A stretch of DNA of 64,000 nt from NCBI GenBank assembly GCA_037783545.1, contig JBBELK010000482.1:620001-684000 (forward strand), written 5' to 3'. Origin of the DNA: Henricia sp. BOLD:AAB3569 (lineage: Eukaryota > Echinodermata > Asteroidea > Spinulosida > Echinasteridae). A program made the position numbers and the translations under genes. Below the pieces are notes generated by a model. That model saw only the letters and a list, made by a program, of their open reading frames with translations, ran no database searches and had not been told where the DNA came from. Below, piece after piece: positions 1 through 12,300 of the stretch. The stretch's first letter is position 1, and every line of letters begins with the position of its first letter.

Positions 1-299
1 AGTGGTTAGTTGATAATTTGTACTAACTGGCGAGACCTGTTAATTGATTTAAAAACATGACCAGGGGCCAATTTCACAAAGCGCTAAGACGCGCCTCAGG
101 AAGGGTCACTCTTCTTATCCTGGGAAGTGGGTACGGGAATTAGGACACATTGAACTTGTCTTAACTTTTTTAAAAATCAATCCCAGACCCATTAATTTGT
201 AAAAATATAATGGACATTTTGGGATGTACCCGGGCACTGCCCAGAAAGGTTTAAAAAAAAAAAATTTTCTCCTAAAAGAAAATATAAAGGTTATTTTAC

Positions 300-386
300 C
301 TTAATAAAGCAAAACCTGATGTATTTCTCTCCATAAGATTTGTGCTCGTCGCTGTAAAATGCACTACATGGTATAGCAGCCACTCC
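300..386 (-). CDS. KYAT3: KYAT exon l (substrate-binding Arg), last in window
   Basis: The 87-bp, phase 0-0 exon encodes [12 protein letters not shown] and [10 protein letters not shown]. The Arg of IRFCF binds the substrate carboxylate in KAT enzymes. Acceptor ctatgtag, donor GTAAAA. The donor shows that at least one more exon (C-terminal helix and stop) follows; nothing in positions 1-299 fits it. Confidence 0.95.
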
Positions 387-3300
387 CTACATAGGAAGCA
401 AAAATGCAATTGTTAATATTCAAATTTGCATTGTGGCTGGAGATTGAAATTTAGAACATTTTTGCAACATTAAAAAACATTTTAAAAATAAATCAATAAC
501 GCAATTCATCTTCAAAATGTGAATATAAACTCAATTTGATAACTGTGTTTTAAAGGCCGTGTGGATGATCTGTTTTTGAGCGATTCTGCGAATAAAACCA
601 TTATAAATCAAACTCATCCGAAGAAATCTCAGCTTTGTCAAATGTACCACGTTTAAAAAAACAATGAAAATCCATATGCGTTTTCCTGGTCTTGGCGGGG
701 TGTTTCAAATATTCGTTCTCGGTTGATCGGGTACTATGTGGCTTGCATCATGCACTCTGTGGCGCACATCATATACTGCGTGTGCGCGCGATCCATAAAA
801 ATGCATTGCATTTTGGACCGCGTAGATGCGAACCAAAAATAAGTAAATCGTTTGCAAACGATCTAAATAATTTCATCTTTACGGATTATTTTGTAATAAA
901 ATTATATAATTTTAAGCGGAAACCTTTCATTGGGTAGGAATTTTCCCCCTGTAAACTCGTCGATTACTTTTTGGGGTCATTGCAAATGATACACTGGGCC
1001 TTTAAACCTTGTTTTTTTCTTCCCAGAAAAGAAGGCAAATTTTTGGCAAATATTGACAGGACCGGATCTGTCCGGATCGGTCCTGCAAAAATATAACCAA
1101 ACAATTTCTACTTTTCCCCCCTGAAATCAGCCAAAGGGAGTTGGGGATATGCTAAATTTTCATTTAGGACCATTTCTGAGACATTTTCAGAAAAGTAATT
1201 TTTTTGTAAATTTTGACAGGACCGGACCTGTCGGTGCCGATGACCCCAGTCCTGTTCAAAATTGTCTCAGAAATTATCCTAAAAGAAAATTGAAGAAATT
1301 ACCATACAAGTAATTAGAAAATGTCACGCTATCTAAATCTTTAAGCACTGCATACCAAATTCCTTGTTATCCACCGTACGATCTTGTAATCTCTCGGCCC
1401 ATCGCCCGAATTAGACAGATCTAAATCTGTTGAAATCAAACATAAATCAGAAAAATATTGCATTAAATATCTTGATCCACCCTTCGACATAAGATTGGTG
1501 CTTTTGAAAGGCACATTTTTGTAATTTTTATTTGCTAAACAGCTTTGGACCAATTCCACTCAAACTCCATGTAATTTTCAGGCCTGTTGGAGCTTGTATA
1601 AGCAAACCCTGGGAAATCTAGGCCTCTAGCCAAGCCCCATTCATTTGTGTACCCTGCACAATAGAAGCTATCAATCATCCTACGTCTGGCCCAGTCACAC
1701 AATGTAAACAGCATGTTGCAACCAATGGCCTGACAGAGAAATAGCCCCAGGGTACAGTGCTTCCGGTGTCTCCCCTTTGAGTCCCTGTGTGATTTTATGT
1801 GCAGTGCATGCCGTACTGACCTAGATGCGAGACATTCGCAAGGATGAAGTAACTCCCCTGTGGTATTATGGGTGTCAGACCAATTTCTCGTAGCAATTTG
1901 GCCAGTTTGTCTCGTTTAGGCCGGAGTTCTGTGGCTAGGCTCGTCAAGTAGCAATCTGGCTGGTTTAGACGGGAGAATTCCTTCTCTAGAGATACTGCGA
2001 CTGCTTCCTAGTAAGAGACAAGATTTATTTATTTATTTATTTATTTATTCACCATATCCAACAGCGGAGAACCACCAATTACAGGAATGGGAGCAAGTGT
2101 GGTTGAGTGCCTTGCTCAAGGGCACAGGTGCCACAACCCGTCGCGGCCCGGATTCGAACCTACATTCTAGTACTAGTACAGGAACTTAAGTTCGACGCAC
2201 TAGACCGCTCGGCCATAACACCCCACAAGATGGAGAAAGTTAAAGACAGATTATATGATTGGAAACCTTTTAAAAACAGGAACAACAGCATGACAGACCC
2301 AAAGAATAATGTTAATAAACTACCCTGGAGAAATTTCAGCCGCACACACACAATAATACTTCAGAAAACCTGAAAAATCCATGCATGTTTTATGGTCTTA
2401 AATGAATGGTAAAAAAGTTGTCTGCAGACAATTAAAAAAAAAAAACACCTTCAGTTGGCAATTTCTCTCACAAAGGTATTATTTTACACGGGGAAAAAAA
2501 AATCATGTGGTGTTTGTTACCATTGCTATCAACACTTTTAATCAGATTTTTCTTGTAAAATGTTTTATTAGGGCTTTGATCCCAAGTCGCATTCAAATTA
2601 ATCTAAAAATGCATTGAAATAGTGACCAGTCATGGAGAAATGAATGAACCTTCAGGTTTAACTTTTTGAGAAACATACTCATACCAAATTTGTGTGACCT
2701 GACCATGCGAAATGAGTTCGTGGTCACACAGTCAGAGTCTGGGCCACGTTCTGCACAACTTCATCACAAGTCCAGTAACAAGAAGCAAAGGATGAACACG
2801 CACAACAGAATGCCTTTGTAGGAATTCATTTGAATAGCTTGTGACTTGAATTAAGACCCAGGGATTTGTGGTGGACTTGTGAGGACTTGTGAGGACTTGC
2901 GATGGACTTAACAACCCTGTTCCAGACCTTAAATTATGACCCAAGTTTACACTGGTGTTGGCCAGAATCCAAACCACAGCCTTAAACCCCGTTCACAATA
3001 GAAGTTTGCTTAATTAAGGAGCGTTCACACTATCGCAGAAAAATCACACTGCCGTGCTGCGCTCACCGCACTGCATGAGGCCCCGATAGATTGATCCAGT
3101 AAGCTCCGCCCATTTAGAAATTGCCTAGCAACATGCCACACATGTGAAGCACGTGTGCAGTAGAGTCGCGTGGCCGCGCCGTGCGTCAGCGTCCGCGCCC
3201 TGGCCAGCGCGTATTGAAACACGCACACGCACACAGAAACTGCACGCTCGAAAGCAAAATGTGCACTTAAGTATCCGGTCGTGTGCGTGCACGTACAACA

Positions 3301-6300
3301 CGCCTGCATTACGCGTAACGCGAGCGATCAAACAAAAACATCTCGACACACATCTGGAACGCAGTGAATGCACAACATATCAAAACGACAAGCTAATTTT
3401 GGTGAGTTTTTCCAGTTTACACAAAAACACATTTATGAAGGGATTAAAAGTAGGTTATAGGATAGTCTTATACAATCCGTTTTAAACCGGCTAGGGTCCT
3501 CTGCGCTGATAAAAATGATGTTTATGGTGTTTTTGCGTCACTCGTGCTGCATTTGCCGTAGCTCTGTGCACAACATTTTGAGGACTCAGGTAACCAAACA
3601 TTTTGGTTACCTGAACCTGAGGCTGTGATTGGTCAATTCCAAAATGGGCGGAGCTTACTGGATCGGTCTATTGCCGATCTCTCCAAAATAGAAAATCCCA
3701 CTTTGGTAACTTGGGGCTTCTCTGATACCTCATTGGCTGCGCGTTGGAAAGGTCAGCGCACCACGGTCAAAGTTCAACAAATTTGAACTTTGACCCAGCT
3801 CAAAACATTTTGCGCGTTGTGACAGGCCGTGCACAAGCGGCAAACCAGTTTCTGTACAAACCAATGGCACAGGCTTGCACAAAGCAATTTTTCCGCGATA
3901 GTGTGAACGCCCCTTTAACGTTAATACAGCAAGCATACACATCTAATTTAACAAAGATCAAGCGAAAAGCAGTAACATTCACATAAAGCAACCGCTAGCA
4001 AAAAGTAAATTGAAGAATTTATAAACATGACATACCTGTATTAGTGTTGGAAGTGTGTAACAGCTATTCTGACTGACTAGTTTCAGGGATTCCATGAGGT
4101 GTTTGGGTGCTATTGTCCAGCCAGTCTATTCGGCAGAAAAAATGAGTTAAGAAGTATTTTACAAAACATGGCAAGTAGCGCAAGAAAACACAAAGTTAAT
4201 GACAAATTTATGCTCAAAATTCCCAAACAGATTTAATTTTTTTATAGACCAATCCGGTAACGAAAGTCTACTTCCTGTATATCCGCCATAGCTGGGGGGC
4301 GTCCAATGCATGGGTTGTGCGTTCTGTGTTGCTGTTAGAACGAAAAGCACTCATCCATTACATGCACGGACGCTCCCCCTCCGCGCGTGCATGCGACGCG
4401 CCTCCTTCGCGTACACGACGCGGCAGCCTTCGCGTACACACAACCCTACAAAGACGCGCAACTTGTATGAAGTAAACAAAATGCAGCTTTAGCTACAGCA
4501 AAAACATACAGTTCATTCAGTGGAAGCCCCCCAGCTATGGCGGATATACAGGGAAGGAGACCTTAGTTACCGGATTGGTGTATAAATCAATTGACGCTGG
4601 GATTATTTTTGGCAAAAAATAAAAATTTTAAAAATAAAAGTTAAGACCAGGTCAAGCACCACAAATACTGACTCTTGAGAGACATTTCTAAATTCATTGC
4701 ATGAATCTTCTCACCAAAATATCATACTTTGCAACACTCCCACGGAGCAAGATTTGCTACACTGACAGGCCGCCCCCACCCATAAAGTTCAAGTTCAAAA
4801 CACGGTGTGTACAAATGAATGGTGGTTTACACGTCAACCAAGGAATACAGTGATAACGTTGACGATTTAACTCGTCGACTGCCCCTGTGACTATGCATTG
4901 CCAGAACGTGTCTACACCACATGTCCTCTCTCATCAAGTGGTTAAAGGCACAGGCTCGTCAGCAATGCGCGCGCGCCAAATTCGTGCCACGAAATACACA
5001 GCTCCATAGAAAAGGCATGGAGCTGCGTATTTCGTGGCACGAATTTGGCGCGTGCGCATTGTTGACGAGCCTGTGCCTTTAAATATGCAGATGTCTTACC
5101 TTAAATCCTGTTGCGCTGAATATCTTTCCAGCACTGCATATAGTCAACGTCCGTTCCCACATGTCTGGTAAAGTTGCTGTGTTACACGTTATATTACAAA
5201 AAGAAAACGGGTAAATTTTAGGGTGGATTCACAAAGCTTTTTCGCGCATAAATGTGACGCGCGCCACTTTTAACGAAAAAAAGTGGTACGGAGAGAATTT
5301 GGAGTAAAAATAATGCGCTGAAAATCACAGAATCGGAAAAACACTTTTCTGTCAAGTTAATTCTGTGGTTTTTTAATTTAGCCTTTCAACACTTACACAA
5401 ATTTCCTCCACGTTGTTTTGTCTCAAAGCAATGCACATTGAAAATGTGTGCAAAAAAGATCAGTGTGAATCTACCTTTATCATTTGCAACGATCCAAAAT
5501 TTTAGTTCATGAACGGACAAGAAAATAGGACCCTTTTGTGGTCACTTAGAGTCCTAAGGGGCACATAGATGTGCGCACTCGTGTGCGAATTATGACAGTC
5601 CATGTGTGTTTTATAACACGCCTCTGCCCAAAATACAAATGCAAAGAAATTTGGCAAGAGGCAATTCAACAATAGGCATTTAAACAGGTTTTATACAAAA
5701 GGGAGGATTTTGAACTTTGAACACTTCAACAATAACTACTTTAACTAAGCACCTCAAGAGCTAGGCAGTTAAACATCCAGGAAACTTTTGGCTTTTTAGC
5801 GTCAGTGGCTGTTCACTGACACAGTTGGCAACCTCCAGAGGGCTCAATAACCAGGCACCAGTTTTTGAGACTAGTGCCCGGTCAGGAACACTTGCAGGGA
5901 ATCACACGCGCGTTAAGACTTGCACTTGAAGTGTTGACGCGCGCGCTCGAAGCTTGATACATGCGTTTAGTTCACGCTGGCGCAAATTTCACGCACTAGC
6001 CTAGATTAGTGAACCTCATGTGACTGCATTTCAGCCAGTCAGGATTGAGAATCAGAAAGAGGCGTGTTATAAAGTTAACTATAGTCGACTAGAGTTCCTC
6101 GAACGACGGGTAATTTCCGTTGTTCAAGGGACTCTAGTCGACTATCGTGAACAATAGTTGCTTGATCGCACTTGTTCCAAGTGCGAAAGCCTTTGGTTAG
6201 TCAACTGGTTCTGTGCCAAAAACTGCATCAACTCAATACCTGATGGGTACCAGTGACCAGCGTGACCGTGCCCCGTGGGCTGGTTCCAAATAATCGACTA

Positions 6301-9300
6301 GAAACTACTAACCATCGTTGACTAGACTGCGTTAGGTTGGAAATAGCCGAACTATGGTTAACTAAAGTCGTCAATCGAACTTGCCCAGGTGTGTAACAGT
6401 TGTCAAAATTGAACAATGTTCTTACCCATTCTGATGTGTTCATGCCCTTCGTAAGTCAAGTATTCGTACACCTCGTCACTAATGCAAAGTACGTCATGTT
6501 TCTTGCATAGATCTGCTATCATTTCTAGTTCACTCCTCTTAAAAACCTGAAGGAAAAAACAACGAAAAAACAAAAAAACTAAAAACAAGACTAACTTAAA
6601 TTTGCATAATTTTTAAAAATTTACATAACCAATTATAATTTGCAAAACCAATCCTAATTTACAAAAAATGGGGTGGATTTCCTGAAGCGTTTCGATCCTT
6701 CGTAACTCGAGATTACTCGAGACGCTCATTGCGGTAGTTTACCCATCGCTACTGGTGTTACGAAGGATCGTTGGCCTTAGTCCTAATTAGCAAACCAAAC
6801 AATTTGCAAAACCAAGGCTAATTTGCAAAACTAATTCAATTTGCATAATCAATTGTAGGTTGCATAACCATTCCCAATTTGCAAAATTAATCACATTTGC
6901 AAAATTAATCACATTTGCATAATTAATACATATGCATAATTAATCCCACTTTGCATAACCAATCCCAATTTGCATATTTAATAATATTTGCATAATCAAT
7001 TATTCAATTTAAATAATTCAAATGAATGCACCTTCCCAAGTGGGTTATTAGGAGTATTGACAACAATGGCCTTTGTTTTCTTGTTGAACAATCCAGCCAA
7101 CTCCTCAGGATCCAGTACAAAGTCTGCAGCGGACTCGGGCTTATCAGTTTTCTGGAGAGAAAAAAAGTGAGTCAAGATGGAGGATAGAACATTGATTTAG
7201 GGATCAGCATCAAATCAGTTCACTCTGCCATGAATTAATGAGTTAATTCTGTTATTAAACTCGTCGTGAAAACACTAAACTCGCCAACCCACAACCAGCC
7301 AGACATCTTAATCACTGGAACACCGAGCCTGCTGGTGGCGAATTCCAATATCCTACATTGTGCAATTTATTATATTATCGTCGGTGACACCATTAAGTGA
7401 CACACAGTGGCATTTGCGTGCACGCCTCGGTTGGCAAATGATGTCGGCATGTAATTTTCGTTTTCACGAAGTGACATGCAAATGGTTTTTCCACGCTAAT
7501 GGGCCTATTTGAAAAATAAGGCAATATTTCCTTTCAGATGTCTTCAGTTTATCTCAAACTTAAAGAAATCACCTTGTACTGTTCCCAGGGGATAACTTTT
7601 GCCACAACATACATTTCTGAAAGGTTTGTGTACAAATTTCCCCTTATACGTATGTAACTGGACAGACAACTTTTTGGGAACATGACAGTACAAGGGAATT
7701 TCTTTAAGTTTGAAATAAACTGAAGACATCTGAAAGGAATTATTGGCTTATTTTTCAAATAGGCCCATTAGTGTGGAAAGACCCAATTACATGTACTGCA
7801 ATGTGTGTTGTGATAAGGGAAGGGCCGTTCAAAAAAAAGGATAAGGTGTGTAACGATGCCCTTAACAAATTGTAAAGTTAGGGCGAAATCCTGCGTTTCA
7901 ATTTTGAGGGAAAAAATATTTTCGGCCAAATTTTCTACAGTGCACGAGTACAAAGAAAGGTCCGCATAGTGTACGGGTGGGAAGACTGTGTGCGCACACA
8001 TGGGTGTACGGGTTTCTGTATTAAAATAGGGGGCTTTTAACAATAGGAACAACAGGGTACGCGACTGCCAAGGATGTCCGCGATTTGGAATCGTGTACAA
8101 AACAAATTAGAGCAGTCGCCAACAAAACTAAGTCCAAACAAAAGAGGAACAATGGGACGTCCACGGCAGGAGGTGGGTACATTAGACGATAAAACTTACA
8201 GGTTTGAGTGTAATAAACCGTGCTGTTCCTTCGGCCATCTTCACCATCGGTTCGTAACAATCAAAGAACGGTTCAATGATGATCACCTACAAAATTAATT
8301 AATAAACTACAGTGAAATACAGCTATCTGTAACCGTTAGTGGCATTTCTGTGGTTTCGCAACTTTAAAACTACAGCATGTTACATGTAGCTAAAAGGCGC
8401 CCATTTCCAACAACGGGAAAACTACACTGTACAACACGGGTTTGAGACTAATTTTACTTTTAATCCAAAGCTTTGAAATGCACAAAACGTTTGTAGACAT
8501 TCATAATTTATACTCTTTTCAACCTGGCTACGTAAACAAAATGGTGAACACAAAAAAAAATTAGAAAAAAACACTACAAATCCGAAATTTCACTAAGCGT
8601 TTAGTGCTTATGCATAGCGAGCCCGATGTGCGTGCCGTGCAAACGTGTAGCAGATAGTGAGATGTGTATGACATCACAACCTGTGACGTATCCGTCGCGC
8701 TATTCGTATCCGTGCGCTTGCGAAACCTCTCTTATAATAGAGTTTGCGCAATAATCTATTTGACAAATGTATAGGGCGACCACACAAGAATGTACTGACA
8801 CTATTATCTCAATATTTTAGATATGCGTCGATCATTCTATAAATTTGGGGTCCAACGTGTGACATTTTTCTGTCCCCGTTACACCTGACATACTGCTATT
8901 TGCCATAGTATCATTAAAAATGCCTTCAAACCTTATTTTTATGAATTGTATTTTATGTAATCACTCTTTGAAATAGAAGGCATTTAAAGAATATGTCCTG
9001 AATTTACAAGATGTCAGATGTAACGGGGACAGAAAAAGTAGACCCCAAATTTATAGAATGACCCATTTGGCATTTACAATGGTTTGTGATGAAACTTTTT
9101 ACATGTTTAGACCCAGTAACCCTGGAAAATGACATCACATTTAGAAAAGAGCGCTTAATATCAGACACAGCTTTATATAAGAGATGGGTTATACCAATAG
9201 TTTGTGTTACCTCATCCCCAGGGCCCACGAGGCTCATAAAGGTATTAAACAGTGACTGGTAGGCTCCGACGGTTATCAAGACTTCCTCCATCGAGTCTAA

Positions 9301-12300
9301 ATCTCTGCCTAGAAGCTTGCTATACAGTGCTGCTACAGCATTCACTAGCCTGGGGTGGCCCTGCAAAATGGATAGATCCAACAGTATACATGATATAATC
9401 TTCTGTTCTTATTATAGCGCATTTCACATGCATTCGCAATGCATTTGATATTATAAAGATATTAAAGATTTAAGCTATTTTACAACACTGGGTTTCGCTG
9501 GTATTGTCAAACTTGGGATGAGAGAAAAATTGTAAGGGCCTTTATCAGGATTCGAACCTGAGACCTCCGACTCACCGGGCAGACGTTCTACCAGCTGAGG
9601 TAGAAGGCACAGTGGTATACTCTCTCAGGTTTTCCCTATCAACCCAATTTATCCCTCAGTGTTGCATGGTGGCGCAACTGGTCAAAGTAACGAATGCAAC
9701 ATCTGGTATGGTGCCTGATTACCATCGTTATAGTCAGAAACGGATAATTTAGGGTACTACTGATGAAGCCACCAAGGCCAATGGCCTCATTTCTTCAGAG
9801 TTGGCCCTGACGCCCCTTCAAGATATACAGTTTCTCAGGCCAACATTTCCTAGCCTTTTAAACTTCATGAGGCTTTATATAATTTAATAATCAATACACA
9901 TTTGGAACAAATTTGGTCGTAATACCTCTCCAGTTTGCCCAAGTGCCTTTTAAAATTCAGACAAAATCAAGGACAGATTAACCTGCCCCTTTTTTTCATA
10001 AGGTTGGGGCTTGATGTTTGGTTATTAAATTTCCATTGTGAAATTTAAAAAACACAACTTACAAATCCTCTGGTGTACTGGTAAAGCAGAGGGTTTGAGC
10101 TCGACGCTGCATCAATGAGTGCTTTCTTGACTTCGTCAGAAGCGGCAAAATCTGGAAAACCCTACAAGGATGGAAAGAAAAGAAAAAGAGACAAAGAACG
10201 TAGTTAACGTTTTTTAAAGTATGATACAGAATTAGCAGTGTCCCAAAATTTTCATCAACCTTATTTTGTCAATAAAGCTGGGTTTGAATCTCATCCATGT
10301 TCCCAATATAAAACAATTGACAAAACTCAGAAAATTCTGTGCAGCTGTCACAGGCATGCACAATCATGTTAAATGTAATGCATGTGCAACACGAGTACCT
10401 GGATGCATTAAAAGCAAGACACAATCATGAGATGCTATGCACTCCCATCATGCCACGGTTAACGAAAGGTGAGAGAGAACGAGCTTTGGGTATGGTGCTG
10501 GCAGGAACATCACACAACGAGGTTGCAAGAACATTTAATGTCCAGGTGATATTATTGCATTCCAAACCCGATTTGCATTTATAAAGTGTGTGGTTTGTGT
10601 TTCTAAAGTGTGTCAGTATATAAATGCCATTTGTAACAGTTTTCAAATCCTTTAATGTATCTAAGGAACGCTTCAAACGTCGCGCTTATGCAGTGTCGAA
10701 TAAAATTCAATTGAGCACGGCGTAAGCACGGCAGTGGTTTCAAACGTCAAACTTAATTGCAAACTCCCAGTCGAACTTAAATACATCCAGCATGGCGGGC
10801 GAGTCGTGTGCACATCATGGACGTTGTGCAAGTGCGTTTTCCATTCTGTCCATTGTACATCGCCATTTTATTATTTTGATGCACTTGTTTGTTGGTTATT
10901 TCTTTACTCACATATGCGCTGCGAGCATGCGTATTTCTAGTTGTGAACAAAATTGCGGACCAACTTCCAACTGGAATTAAATTTGACACGGCAGAAGCAC
11001 GACGTTTGAAGCCGAGCCGTGCTTGTGCCGTGCTAAATTGAGTTAGCACGGCAGACCCTATCGAGCTAAATTTTTCTGCCGTGCCGAATTAATTTTGCCG
11101 AGCCAAATGGCTTCAAACGTCATGCTTGTGCCGTGTCGAATTTTAAAAATCCAGTTGAATTTAATTTGACACGGCATAAGCGCGACGTTTGAAGCCATTT
11201 GGCTCGGCAAAATGAATAGAGTAATTTAGTCAATGGGAAAATGTACATTTCTTGTAAGCAATAAATAATACAGTTACCTGGCCAAGATTGATTGCTTTCG
11301 TTTCCGAGCTTAACTTGACAAACTCAGTCCTGCAAAGATAGTGGGTATGACAGTGTTTCAGTACTAATAATAGACCTTTATCACGGTGCGTCCATCTTTG
11401 TCTTGTTCCCCATAGTACGTGTTGGGTAAGATCAGCGCGTCCGCGTGTATCTCCCGTTGAGAATCACTGTCCACGCTGCGTGCTCTCTTAATCGCGCAAC
11501 GTCAGTGCCATTGTGATGCACACAATGAACAATTTCAACACGGGACCAAATGATTTTTTTCTGCAAGCCTCGCTTTGGTTACGTACATTTTAATAGGAGA
11601 AAAGGGAAGATGGCCGCACCGTGATAAAGGTCTATAACATTAACAAGTAACGGGGTTCTGGCTGTCAGAGTACACTGTAGCTAGATTCACATGCTATAAC
11701 ACAGAGGGCACACTCTATGAAATACACATTGTAACTCCAAACTGTGATCAGGCTTTTTTTTATACTAGACATTAACGTGTGGTGTAGAAACATTTTTCTT
11801 AAAAGAAAATTAACAAATCATAAACCAAATAGCTTAATCAGTTTAAGTACAAGCTCATGTTGTCCAGAAATGTAGAACGTTTTGCCCTCTAGGTTAGGAG
11901 GGAATGCATAGTTCCGACCTGTCAATCAAGCCGAACCCGCTGACCAATCACAACAGAGCTAGCAGACGGCGCCCACATAGGTCAAAGTGATGCAATCATC
12001 ACACAATCACGCGATTTTCTGCCCATACAGTTAGAATGTTGTATGCGCCAGTGACCGGGTGAATTTTGGTTTCAATGTTAGGCGATTAGCTGTTTAGAGG
12101 TAGGAAAGCGCATTTTTATGAATATATGTCATCCCTGCATTACTATAGCCCATCGCTCAGTGTGTGCTACGGTAACTGTCGCCCCTAAAACATAAATACC
12201 TTTGAGTTTTCTCCAATGAATCTGTGCTTTCCATGCCGAGTCCTGTTGTTTTGTACGTTGTGTCGCCATTTTTTTGCGATGGCTTGTGAGCACATAGCAA

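Noticed and set aside
3025..3485. Several overlapping ORFs of 80-113 codons on both strands
   Set aside because: They lie in CpG-rich transposon DNA with inverted ends; open frames reflect base composition.
9535..9610. Functional tRNA gene on the minus strand
   Set aside because: A and B boxes are present but the acceptor stem does not pair and it continues into SINE-like sequence.
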